Of a stretch of DNA of 64,000 bases, positions 36,445 to 45,890 are shown in pieces; the first letter of the stretch is position 1, and every line of letters starts with the position of its first letter. The notes under the pieces were generated by a model. That model saw only the letters and a program-made list of their open reading frames with translations. It was not told the origin of the DNA and did no database searches. The DNA comes from Mugil cephalus (Eukaryota > Chordata > Actinopteri > Mugiliformes > Mugilidae), in contig NC_061785.1 in the NCBI RefSeq assembly GCF_022458985.1, positions 1,042,130 to 1,106,129 on the forward strand. Reading direction: 5' to 3'. Position numbers and translations under genes: made by a program.

Positions 36445-36536
36445 CGCACATATTTATCTTCCCAGAGGGAAAGACGGTCACGTTGACGCCTGGTATGATC
36501 TTGTAGAAGAGGCCAGGAAACAGCTCTGGTTCATAA
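36445..36536 (-). CDS. TBP-family gene, exon 7 (second repeat)
   Basis: It reads SYEPELFPGLFYKIIPGVNV then TVFPSGKINMCG. The TFIIB-contact residues Glu284, Glu286 and Leu287 of human TBP (in YEPELF) are conserved, as are the two intercalating phenylalanines of this repeat (Phe288 and Phe305). One residue is missing against TBP and the strand IKPRIVLLI is replaced by IPGVNVTV. Acceptor GTCCACAG, donor TGCG|GTAAAT. Confidence 0.9.
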
Positions 36537-36708
36537 CTGTGGACAGAGACGGTGAATGTGTCCAGATTTCACCAATATCACATATAATAATGTTTCTCTT
36601 TCCGTGGAGCTCGGCCTCTCATCTCCAGGCTTCGTGCTAAGCTAGGCTAGGCTGTGTCTGGATACACACTAGATGTAATAGCTGGTTGATGATTGTGGCT
36701 CATGAAAC

Positions 36709-36873
36709 CTGCAGAGCTGATGGTGGCTGGTGGCCAGTTGGTCCAGACAGACTGGGAAGGTGCTGCAGGTGGCCACCATGTTCCGGATCTTAAAGTCCAG
36801 GGAGGCGACGGGGAAGCCGAGCTTCTGCACTATGCGGGCGAACTTCCTGGCCGCCAGCAGCGACTGCTCCACG
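36709..36873 (-). CDS. TBP-family gene, exon 6 (helix and second-repeat start)
   Basis: It encodes [20 protein letters not shown] and [18 protein letters not shown], clearly the TBP sequence [38 protein letters not shown]. After that it is one residue shorter than TBP and more diverged ([17 protein letters not shown]). Acceptor TTTCATCAG, donor TGCAG|GTTTCA. The frame continues to the left through the donor, which is why a longer open frame can be read. Confidence 0.92.
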
Positions 36874-36964
36874 CTGATGAAATACCGAGACAACAGGAGG
36901 TTGTTCACTGTCCTAAAATGTCATCACTGGACAGTTCAGACCCTGGAGGTGAGTCCAGACGGAC

Positions 36965-37056
36965 CTCTTGGCTCCGGTACAGACCAGATTTCCGTTTTTG
37001 TAGATCAAGGCTGTGGCTCTCGGCTCACGAATCCTCATGACGAGCGCCTTGTAAAT
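36965..37056 (-). CDS. TBP-family gene, exon 5 (first repeat)
   Basis: It reads [20 protein letters not shown] then [10 protein letters not shown], aligned without gaps to TBP [30 protein letters not shown]. The two phenylalanines that TBP inserts into the TATA minor groove from this repeat (human Phe197 and Phe214) are both Tyr here, while Arg205 is kept. Acceptor GTTTCAG, donor AAGAG|GTCCGT in phase 2. Confidence 0.9.
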
Positions 37057-37189
37057 CTGAAACACAACAGGAAACTGAAAGCTTCCTCGGTTCGATCAAA
37101 ACCAGGATAAGCCTCATAACTGGGATATTTATGTCCAAGCAAACACACTCCACATGTCCTCTGGGTCCTATGATTCAGGCTCTGTGTAC

Positions 37190-37277
37190 CTTCGGGTTGT
37201 ACTCTACGTTCCAAGACTTGCAAGCGATTAAGTCCAGGTCCAGAGAGCAGCCCAGCTTCACGGTGGAGATGACGTTC
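37190..37277 (-). CDS. TBP-family gene, exon 4 (core, first strands)
   Basis: It encodes NVISTVKLGCSLDLDLIACK and SWNVEYNPK, aligned to TBP's [20 protein letters not shown] and ARNAEYNPK. The acceptor is TTTACGTCCAG and the donor AAG|GTACAC. The residues matching human TBP Ala184, Asn189 and Glu191, known TFIIA contacts, are retained. Confidence 0.88.
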
Positions 37278-38456
37278 CTGGACGTAAACACAGCAAACAT
37301 GAGAATGTTAAAGCGCGCTGTTAGAAGGATGTTTGCAGGAAAGTTTAAACTTCTAAGCCACCGCAGAGGAGAAACCTTAAAGTGTTCAGATAAACCCGAA
37401 GAAGCTGCAGATCAGCTGGTAAACGGTAGCAGGTTGTAGCAGGTAGCTCCACCTGGATTTCATCATGATTTCAATTATGTCACGTACGCTTCTCAACAAA
37501 CGCCTCAATCGCTGTTAATTTCTCGTCCTTTAAACTTATTTCCTTTTCCGACAGATGTAACAGCTGAATCTAAACATGTCGCTCCTGCGATGGTTCTGTC
37601 CACCACCACATTATCTGCAATCTGATTGGACCAGGCAGACGGAACCAAGAACCCACCAGAAGGAACTACAGAACCTCTAGAAGCTCCTGAGTTATGACTC
37701 AGACCACGGGTTGATTACCCCTCAGAGCATCTGGGCAGCAGATCTTTGCAGGAACTGGATCAGTTCCCACATGGAGAGACTCCAGAAGATCTGACTGCAG
37801 GAACCCTTTAGAACCAAGAAACCACCAGGAAGTAGTTTCATTGAAAAACAATGAAATACAGTTTGGCAGCTCTTTGGTTCAGGAGCAATAAAAAATAAAA
37901 ACTATAGCAGCTATTCACAATAAAACAATATATACAATAAAAGCTATTATATTTAAAACAGTCAACAATTAAACTATAGTGTAAATATAGGTTTCTGTAT
38001 GTAGGTTAGTGTAAATGTGCCTACTGAGTGTAGGTGGACTGGGGAATAAATATAAATATAAATATGAGGGTTATTGAAGGGGAGGGTGAAGGTGTGAGGG
38101 ATTTGATGACTTGAGGGTAGAAGCTGCTTTTTAGTCTATTAGTTCTGGACTAGAGGAACCTCCTCGGATTCTCCCATACGGTCTCTAAATCACCGTTCTC
38201 TCAGGACGTTCTCGGTTCCAGCAGCTTCAGATGAATTCAGATGTAAAGAACACCTAGAACCTCCTCCACTGAGAACACCGAAACTTACACCCGAATAGAA
38301 ACTCCTAGCTAAAAAAACTCTCCCTAGCATCTGTCTCTGAGAAAAACGTAATTCCTGGAGCTAAGGGAAACTAACAACATCTTCCCCTATATTGGAACTC
38401 TCAAGCCTCCAGGGAGTCGGTGCTGGGATCTGATCAGTGCAGAACTGAAACGATAC
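37278..38456. other. Intron 3 of the TBP-family gene
   Basis: About 1.2 kb without repeat arrays. No exon recognised, though a missing linker exon of the TBP-like protein could hide here. Confidence 0.5.
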
Positions 38457-38580
38457 CAGACATGCTTCCTGTGAAGGTCGTCGTCCATGGTGACTACGTA
38501 TCCGGAACAGTGTGTTATGGGGGAAAACTGCGTCCAAGGACCCGTCTCCAGGGAGCTCGGCTGCTGTGGGATTCTGGGAG
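38457..38580 (-). CDS. TBP-family gene, exon 3 (tentative)
   Basis: With the acceptor GACTACAG and the donor TCTG|GTATCG this exon joins exons 2 and 4 in phase and reads PRIPQQPSSLETGPWTQFSP followed by about 20 more residues. An earlier acceptor (TTTCAG, exon from 38596) gives a different frame that does not join exon 4 in phase with this donor. The exon would supply the linker before the core. TBP and TBPL2 have a Thr-Pro-Met linker there, and I do not see that here. A transcript is needed to settle the exon. Confidence 0.4.
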
Positions 38581-39405
38581 CTGTAGTCATCCTCGGCTGA
38601 AACAAACCAAAGATGCCGTCTATGAAGGTTCATCCAGGTCATGGCGTATCCACACAGTGTGTTAGAAAACTGCCCACGTCTTTAGAGTTAGTGGCTCAAA
38701 CCTGACCCATGACTTCATCCAGACCAAACTATGTTTATCGTCCAGTGTCGTTTTTAACCTCATATCTAACTTGTTAGTGTTTCACATCCATGTAAACACA
38801 GGATTAAATTTAATTTTTGGTCCAATGACCTTTCCATCTAATGAAAACAGTGTAAATTGAGCCAGATTTGCTCCAGAGACAAACCTAAAACATCTCCTAC
38901 GATCCGTAGGTTCATGCAACTAATATTCTGAGCAGGTTAATATTTGACCCATAAAACCACAGATGTCACTTTACCAAAATGGTGAAAAATAGTTTTTCTT
39001 TGTTAAAATATCATGAAGCCTCGTCCCCCAAAAAAGACGAAAATGTACTTTTTACACATTTAACTTGCAAACGGGCCAAATTTGACCCCGTTCACACCTG
39101 GAGACTGGAGCCTATGACTGATGATGGGTCTCAACCATCCGTGGGGACAGAGAACAGGGACCAACAGCCCCCAGTATCTAGACGTTAATGGACCAGTTTC
39201 TGATGGTTTCACCCACAGAGTTTCTATTGAAACCTCTTTAAACTTCCTCTTAGATCTGAGGAAGCGTCTTCTCTAAAGTTGACTTTTTAAACTCGTTCTG
39301 GATCTAAACCAAAGACATCGTCGTCAGGACAGACGCACCCAGAATCCGTTCACCGTGTCCTCGCGCTGTATGTGACTAAATATTATTAAATTTAAACCCT
39401 CGTAC
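38581..39405. other. Intron 2 of the TBP-family gene
   Basis: No array and no recognised exon. A short imperfect duplication (CACAGTGTGTTAGAAAAC near 38653 versus ACAGTGTGTTATGGGGGAAA near 38508) lies across the tentative exon 3. Confidence 0.5.
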
Positions 39406-39517
39406 CCGACTCTTCCTCCGAGTTTGACCCGTCCAGCATCAGAAGCTCATCAGGCAGCAACTGGAAGAACGATTTGACACCAGGGTCTTTGTTTTCCTCC
39501 TTCGTCCTCGGTGAATC
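39406..39517 (-). CDS. TBP-family gene, exon 2
   Basis: After the acceptor CTGCAG it continues in phase 0 with DSPRTKEENKDPGVKSFFQL, then LPDELLMLDGSNSEEES, and ends in phase 1 at GTCGG|GTACGA. It is acidic, low in aromatic residues and probably disordered, like the N-termini of TBPL2 proteins. No similarity to a domain is visible. Confidence 0.65.
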
Positions 39518-39904
39518 CTGCAGCCACAGGCCAGACTGAGATAAAGGCACCGGCAAACAAACTGCTTCCTGTTTGGTTCATGAAATAATCTATTATCCCT
39601 AAACACTGTCTCTATGTGTTGTACAAAGTCTAAGTCTGAGGTAGCTGTCGTTTTAGAAGGATGACACAGTAAATATATTCTTGAGAGGAGAAGAGTTTGG
39701 GTTTCAAACATCTACACTGAGAAAACTTCATGTTCTGTGTCTGAGAGTTTGCTGCAGGATTCATTTATATTTTTCTATATATATTTTTCAGCGTTTCTAC
39801 TTTTTTTTTTATCAAATTCTTTTTCGGTACATACGTGGGATGAATAAACGTCTTACGTTGTGAGACTAAACTAGAACAGAAGAAAGTGACACACGTTTAC
39901 TCAC

Positions 39905-39952
39905 GCTGGCGATGAACTTATCGAAGTAACGCTCCAACTCACTCGCCTCCAT
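39905..39952 (-). CDS. TBP-family gene, exon 1 (start)
   Basis: The gene encodes a TATA-box-binding-protein relative, so a nuclear core-promoter factor that should act with TFIIA and TFIIB. This exon reads MEASELERYFDKFIAS and ends in phase 0 at AGC|GTGAGT. The acidic/aromatic start recalls TBPL2 (TBP2/TRF3) rather than TBP, which opens with a Gln-rich region. Eight exons (39952 down to 35805) join in phase to about 265 residues; the last five carry the saddle-shaped core. Exons cut at the same places as in TBP, so it is not a retrocopy. It is much more diverged from TBP than normal fish TBPL2 would be. I leave the symbol empty. The two N-terminal exons that follow are less certain than the core. 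Confidence 0.75.
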
Positions 39953-40465
39953 GTTTTTATCTGATTTATTTTAGCTGGTGACTGAACCAACTCTTTTATT
40001 AAAGCTGTTTATGTTCAAAGTCTGTTGCTAAGAGACGAGCTGATGAAAGATGAACCAACGTGTTCCCTGGTGTCTGAAAACTTCCTTCATCATCATCATT
40101 ATTGTTGTTGTTGTTGTTGTGAATAAACTAAAGTGTGTTGATTCTCTTTGTTCTGAACATCACTACCATCCTTTCAGTTCCTCCTCTTTCCTTCCTCCTT
40201 TTCTCCTTCCTTCTTTCTTTCATTCACTATCCTGTTCTTCATCTCCTTTCATTCTTCAACTTCTCTTTTGCTTTTGTTGTGTCATCTTTCTTTTTTTCTT
40301 ACTAGTTTTATTCCCTAACTCATCTTTTTCTTTTCCTCCTCTCCTTTCCTCTCCCTCTGCCTTCCATCTTTTTCCATTTTTCTTCATTCTTTCTTCTTGC
40401 TTGTCGTCTTTTCCCCTCCCTCCTTCAGTGGAAACATAAACAGATAAGCAGTGATTAGGGCAGCC

Positions 40466-40497
40466 CTCCTCCTCCTCCTCCTCCTCCTCCTCCTCCC
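40466..40497. repeat. (CCT)n microsatellite
   Basis: About ten CCT units, within a longer pyrimidine-rich region. Confidence 0.95.
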
Positions 40498-41019
40498 TTC
40501 TAATTGTCCCGTGGCCGTGGAGTGGGAGTTAGTGGGAGTGGGAGTGGGAGGGTGAGCTGGGGCTCGGCCTCCTCCAGATGTGCTCTTCCTGCCTCGCTGC
40601 CTTCCTCCCGGGCGTCAGTGCGGTGAAATGTGATCCTCTCCGGCCCGGCCGCCTGTATTTTGGGATGTTTTACACGGGGCAGGACAAAGACAGGAGCCCA
40701 GCCTGAGCAGATGTTTCAGTTCTGGGAGGAGAAGGAGAAGAAGGAGAAGAAGAAGAAGAAGGGGAGGAGGAGGAGGAAGCGACATAGTTTGTTGCAGAAG
40801 AAGAAGAAGAAGTTCTGATTTACGGTAAAAAAAAAAGTTCGTTACTACTTCTGGGTTTGTTTGTTTCTTAAAACTCCCAACAACGAGGAACAAATAACAA
40901 TAAACTCAGCTCTATTTATTTTCATTTGGAAAATTAACTGCAGTTAACGTCAGCGATGAACGTGTAGCGTTAAACCACGGGTTACCATGGCAACGGTACT
41001 CTCCCTCCTAGGGTAACGT

Positions 41020-42010
41020 TAACGAGCCGTAGCTCTAGTGCTACAAGCTAATGCTAGCAGATTTCTATGATCTGACTGGATAACTGACAAGCTAATGCTA
41101 GCGGATAGCCACAGGCTAGCTTACAAAGCGTGCCAACAGTATAGTAGCATTGCCGGCTTTACAGCCATTTAATTAACTTAACAAGTAACAGTTGCCAGCA
41201 AAGAGCTATCATCAGCTCCATAACAATTATCCAAGTAGCTAATTAACAGTTAACAATTAACTTAAAAAACAAATAAAACGCTATTTATCAGCTAAATAAC
41301 AATTAGCCATTTAGCCAATTAATTTAACACCTGACTGTTAACAAACAACTACTGTTAGTAAAGCTAAGAAGCCAATTTTAACAGTTAAATAACAATAAGC
41401 CAACCAGCTAATTAATTTAACAAAGAGCTATGTTAATTACCTAAAAAGCTCATTTTACTAGCTACAGTTTTAGGTCTCAAAAAGAGGACATGCCAGTGAA
41501 AAATAGGACGTTTAGTCACCCTAGCTACGGATGAAGCTCTGTCATTTTTTAGCCACTTTGCTAATGCTAGCAAATAGCTTACAAAGTGTGTCAGCGTTAT
41601 GGCATTTATAAACTACCATTACTAGCTAGCCAGCCAGCTAGGGAACTTAACAAGCTATGTTGTTTGTCAAGAGCTAAGAAGCTAACAAGGTAATGGTAAT
41701 GCTAGCAGATAACTATCAGCTAGACTACAAAGTGTGCCAACAGTTTGACATTTATAAACATTGCCAGCTGGATAACTTAGCAAATTTTGATCCCAATCGG
41801 CTACCAACTTATCTACAAGCTAGCATAAGGTTAACTAAGAAGCTAATCCTACCAGCTACCTAACAATTAGCCAACTAGCTAAGGATGACAATGGTACCAA
41901 CTAGGACTAGGGATAAACATGCGAATTATTCATTCCAGCAAGCTAACTGACAAGCCAGTGCTAAGAGACACCTGCCAGCTCTTATCTTAATGGTAGCAGA
42001 CAGTTATCAA
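41020..42010. repeat. GCTAA/TAGC low-complexity cluster
   Basis: Words such as AGCTAATGCTAGC, AGCTAATTAACA and CAACTAGCTAA recur irregularly for about 1 kb. The cluster lacks a fixed period, unlike the 35-bp array at 53.6-54.1 kb. Confidence 0.7.
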
Positions 42011-42208
42011 GCTAACTAGTCTAACATTCTACTAACTAATTGTCAGGAAATTCAGATTTTCAAGGTTTTAGACTTGAAACAGACCCAGGAACTTTTCATG
42101 TTCTACACGCCTGTGTTAGTACTTTACAGACTGATGGATTAGAATAGATTTGAATTGACCTAATCTGAGCCGTCCCTGTTTCACATTCATATTCAGATAT
42201 GGCTCAAG

Positions 42209-42324
42209 ATGTCTGTGGATTCAGATAATTCCTGTGTTTTGCTGTCACCGCGAGACTCCAGGACTTCCTGCATCTTCCAACCCGCCGATGAGAAGGATGA
42301 CATCCCAGGAGTGGGAGATGAGAG
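42209..42324 (+). CDS. ankfn1: ankfn1 (probable), first coding exon
   Basis: This exon opens MSVDSDNSCVLLSPRDSRTS and CIFQPADEKDDIPGVGDE and ends in phase 2 at GAGAG|GTAAGA. An in-frame stop at 42161 and an A at -3 (AAGATG) support the ATG at 42209. Four exons (42209-42324, 42499-42735, 45136-45356, 49672-49955) join in phase to 286 residues with no stop, so this is the 5' part of a longer gene. ANKFN1 (ankyrin repeat and fibronectin III protein, nmf9; fly Wide awake) is expected here from position and strand after TMEM100. The ankyrin and FN3 parts would lie beyond 64000. The identity rests mostly on synteny; no folded domain is present in the part seen. Confidence 0.65.
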
Positions 42325-42498
42325 GTAAGATTAGCTTTACCTTTTTATTTCATACAATGACTGGCCAAAAAAAAGGTTCCCTACTCTATTATGTGGATGG
42401 AGCTTCTTCAGCTTTGACAGCTTTAATTTATCTCCATCCAGTGTTTTTAATTCAGATCTTGTATTGATCATGGTGTTATTTCTTGTTGTTTCTTGCAG

Positions 42499-42735
42499 TG
42501 TCCTGGAGATGCTGAGCTACTCCAAGTTCAATGACCTGGAAACATGGCTGTGCATGCCTTCTTCACTGCTGCTGCGCCCCAGGTCTCTGGACTTCACCTC
42601 CTCCTGTTCCTCCACCTCGTCCTCCACACACACATCCAACCACTCCTTAAACTCGGCTCCCATCTCGTCCTCTTCCTCGCCGGCCTCCAACTCCCGACAC
42701 TCCACCTGCAGCGAGCCGGGAGAGGCCGAGCTCGG
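42499..42735 (+). CDS. ankfn1: ankfn1 (probable), coding exon 2
   Basis: After TCTTGCAG it reads VLEMLSYSKFNDLETWLCMP and SSLLLRPRSLDFTSS. A long Ser/Thr-rich stretch follows, then EPGEAELG. The block around LSYSKFNDLETWLCMPS looks like a conserved motif: it is non-repetitive and holds both aromatic and acidic residues. The rest is disordered. Donor CTCGG|GTAACA in phase 2. Confidence 0.65.
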
Positions 42736-45135
42736 GTAACACCAGGCCCAGAGCTTCAGGCTGGGCTTCTGATCATAGACCTTTCTGATCATATTTCAGC
42801 ATAAACGCAACAGTCAGTGCTCAGCATGAGTGATTATCTAAACTTTGGGCTCTTTGTCTTCTCTCAGATTAGTTGTTGAACGTTTTTCGGTAAATTCTCA
42901 GTAGACTGAACTTGGAGTAGATGAGTAGCCCCCACTGAGACTGTCATTATTATCATCATTAAAATACTAGTCTATCAAAATCAGCAACGATCCAGAACAC
43001 AGCGTACATGCCAAAACATTTTACAGAACTTTTCATCAATTTTCAATTTTTAAGTGTTTCAAAAACACCTAGCAACTTTAACTTTTAGCCTTTTCTGGTT
43101 TACGTGGGACCGGGACTCATCGACTCATCGACTCATTGACTCAGGGCAGAGACGCTCCTCTCTGGGGATGCTAACTCATGCTGCTAACTCATGCTGCTAA
43201 CTCAGCGTGGGTCTGTCAGGCAAAAACACGACAAGTCTGGTCTTTTAATAAAATGCTGTGCGCGGCCAGATGTTGAATCTAATTCCAGGTGTTACCTGAC
43301 TTGTTGCACGTTGGCCAGTCTGCATCTTTAGAGGTGAAGACAGATGTTTGTCCTTAGACATTTTGAAGGTTTACTTCCATCCATGCAGGTGAAAAACTGA
43401 CGTGACGTTTCAGGAATAGAGCAAAGGGGGCGAAGCTGTGAAGCTTCTATGACAAAGTAATTTCCCTCGTGGGTCATTAAAGTCTGTCTATGTCTAAGTC
43501 TAGTTAAAAACTCACTGAATGAAGCAGCCAGGTTAGTCTGGTTACTACTGTTAGCATCAGCACTGGTGCCGTTACTAGAGACCAGATCAGTGTTCACACC
43601 TGGACTCTAACCTGGACTCTAACCTGGACTCTAACCTGGACCCTAGAGACCAGATCAGTGTTCACGCCTGGACTCTAACCTGGACTCTAACCTGGACTCT
43701 AACCTGGACTCTGACCTGGACCCTAGAGACCAGATCAGGATGTTGATGGAAGGTCTGACAGACTCAGTCTCGTCCCTCTCGTTTTGCAGACTCATTGTTC
43801 CTCAGCTTGTTGTAGCTCATAAAGAGCTCGTCTGGCTCCGTGCTGATGGTCGTTACGTGGGGGGGAGATAAGCCAAGACCCTGCTGGAAGTCTGTGGGGA
43901 AACACTGTTTACAGAAGGAAAAATGTGCTGCTATTATAAGGACGTGTGTTGCAGAGATGGAAGGTTCTTACAGATCCTAGAGGATCTGATCCCTGTTGAA
44001 CATCAGAAGTTTATTTATAATTGTGCTGCCTCATGTTGTTTGTCTCTTTGGCTTTGTTCAGCTTTTTAAAGGTACTTTATTAAGTTGCTTGTGTTGTATC
44101 TGGCTGCGCTACCACAACCCCTCACAATGTTTTCTTTGCATACATCCGATGCAGTCGACTCTTTGGGTCCGTGGCCTCAGACCTGGTGGTTCTGACACTC
44201 AACAGAACCACATCATCATTTATTTGTAACTCTGCTGGTAAAGGATCCAGTAATCGTGTCATGGTTTCAGTCTGGACCCAACCAACCAGGACGCTGGTCT
44301 CTGGGAGGATTAATCTGAGCCCTCCAGAGTCATATCTGCTTCTAGCTCTGCTTTCATCTAACACAAAGACGTCCTCCAGATAAACTGCGATAACGCAAAC
44401 ACACACCGACACACAGTGAAGTAAGCTAACACCCCGTAGGGTATTGAACACATGACTGACCTCCGGTTCAGTCATGTGTGGTTATGTTTCCTTCTTGGAT
44501 CAAGTCAAGTTGTGTCCTTCAGTGGTGGTCAGGCATCGTTCTGGTGCTGGTGTTGGGTCAGAGATGCTGAGTTGGGCTCAGCTTCTGGACTTTGTGTTTG
44601 GAAGGAAGAAGGGAAGTCGTCAGGTCAGAGGAACATGGCGGAGTCGCAGCTACGTGGTGTCGGAGGCCAGGTACCTGGACATGTACGGTGGCAGGGTAAC
44701 CGCTGGATTAATCAGGAATCTTTCCCAGCAGGTCTTCATTTAACTCACTGAACTCATAAAACTTGGTTCATGGTTCATGGCTTCCACGAGAGGAAGCTCT
44801 TTAGACGAAAGAAGATCATCTTTACTTTATTTATGAGCAATGAAAACGATATTTTAGGGATGTCCTGAAATCAGGGTCGATCTTGGCGTTTTTAAATTGG
44901 ATCAGTTTGGTGTTGGGGCTTTCAGCCAAGTCAGATCTTTAGTAGTTATTTGTATTAGATCTGACATAAACCAAAACCAAGTCCCTGTAGGGTGAAATCT
45001 TCTCCTCTCTACACTACATGCTATTAAAAGGAATAACAATGGGTTTTAATGCGTTTCTTAAAAGCCTCCACAGAGTCAGAGCTTCTAGTGGCACAGTGCT
45101 GGTGTGATGGATTTCCTCCTCTTTACTCTCTGCAG
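42736..45135. other. Second ankfn1 intron
   Basis: 2.4 kb. It holds a 12-bp CTGGACTCTAAC tandem with a larger duplication (43590-43735). The frames at 44452-44751 contain no motif I recognise. No further exon seen. Confidence 0.6.
43590..43735. repeat. (CTGGACTCTAAC)n tandem in a larger duplication
   Basis: Two runs of a 12-bp unit, each followed by CCTAGAGACCAGATCAG; the second repeats the first after a CACGCC/CACACC change. One more unit appears near 45939. Confidence 0.85.
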
Positions 45136-45356
45136 GTCCTCGGTGAAGGAGTCCTCCTTCCTCAGACCTGCCCTGGGGAAGGAGGTGACCTTTCTGTCCA
45201 CGCCCCTCCTCCCCATCCTCTCCTCCACCCCTGTCCCAGCCTCAGGACGGAGCTCAGGGACTCCAGATGGAGAATCCGCCTCCCGGAGCGGCGTCTCCGT
45301 CAGGAAACGGCGGCGGCTGGCGGCCAGTCCTGGAGGACTCCACTGGAACTCAGCAG
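45136..45356 (+). CDS. ankfn1: ankfn1 (probable), coding exon 3
   Basis: The acceptor is CTCTGCAG. The exon reads SSVKESSFLRPALGKEVTFL, STPLLPILSSTPVPASGRSS and, after an acidic/serine region, VRKRRRLAASPGGLHWNSAG. VRKRRR is a possible nuclear localisation or phosphorylation motif. It joins neighbours in phase 2 and phase 1 (GCAG|GTGAGA). Confidence 0.65.
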
Positions 45357-45604
45357 GTGAGACAGGAACCCTGAAAAACCAGGTCCTCCACATGAAAACC
45401 GAGACCTCCAGGAGACTGTGAAGGTTCTCAGGTTTCCTCCAAGTGTTCAGCTCCAAACGTCTGGTGCAGACTTTAGGTTTATTTCACCTGGAGGTCACAT
45501 GACGAGAGTCTGGTAGTAGAACTAGAGACTAGAGTTGGTGAGAACCAGATCATCTCCCAGACCTCCAGGTTTGAGTCTCTGGATGAGTCGTGACCTCCTC
45601 ATGT

Positions 45605-45678
45605 GGCCGGTTAGCTCAGCTGGTCAGAGCGTGGTGCTAATAACACCACGGTCATGGATACGACCCCCGTACGGGCCA
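45605..45678 (+). tRNA. tRNA-Ile(AAT)-like gene with a degenerate T arm
   Basis: The sequence GGCCGGTTAGCTCAGCTGGT at the 5' side, with a clean A box, and a perfect anticodon stem TGGTG/CACCA around CTAATAA (anticodon AAT) match vertebrate tRNA-Ile. The 3' end CCCGTACGGGCCA pairs with the start as in that tRNA. No CCA beyond this is encoded, as normal. The T arm differs: expected GGGTTCGATCCC reads TGGATACGACCC, losing the TTC of the T loop, and its stem has an A-C mismatch. A TTTT terminator follows at 45685-45688. It is a tRNA gene or a recent tRNA pseudogene. Confidence 0.75.
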
Positions 45679-45684
45679 ACCAGC

Positions 45685-45688
45685 TTTT
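45685..45688 (+). terminator. TTTT Pol III terminator after the tRNA-Ile-like gene
   Basis: Four T residues lie seven bases after the tRNA 3' end, the usual RNA polymerase III stop. Confidence 0.6.
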
Positions 45689-45764
45689 AAAGAACCAGAA
45701 GAAACTGAAAGGAGCAAAAACGAGTTCATGTCGATGCAGCTGCAGGTTGAGGTGAGAGACGACT

Positions 45765-45890
45765 TCCTGAATGACAGCGCCACCATGTGGTCAGTAGAAT
45801 ATTGTATCAGCTGCTGTCTCTGATGGACCAGAACCAGGGACACATGGATGGAGACTTGGGGACATGATCCAGATTTAGGAACCAGGTGGA
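45765..45890 (+). repeat. Dispersed repeat GCGCCACCATGTGG, third copy
   Basis: Runs from CAGCGCCACCATGTGGTCAG to ATTTAGGAACCAGGTGGAAA, lacking the inner GATCTCTACC part of the 7877 copy. Confidence 0.75.

Larger units (their letters stand above)
39953..42208. other. Shared upstream region of the TBP-family gene (-) and ankfn1 (+)
   Basis: The two genes diverge here. The part nearest 39953 should hold the TBP-like promoter. Then come a pyrimidine-rich tract (about 40160-40430), a (CCT)n run (40466-40497), a GAA-rich tract (40729-40812) and, from 40990 to 42010, a kilobase saturated with GCTAA, TAGCTA and GCTAGC words. An acceptor-like TTCACATTCATATTCAG just before 42197 suggests the ankfn1 start exon has an upstream non-coding exon. 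Confidence 0.6.

Noticed and set aside
44452-44751. Frame in the second ankfn1 intron as a possible exon
   Set aside because: No acceptor/donor pair joins it in phase to exons at 42735 and 45136, which already join each other in phase.
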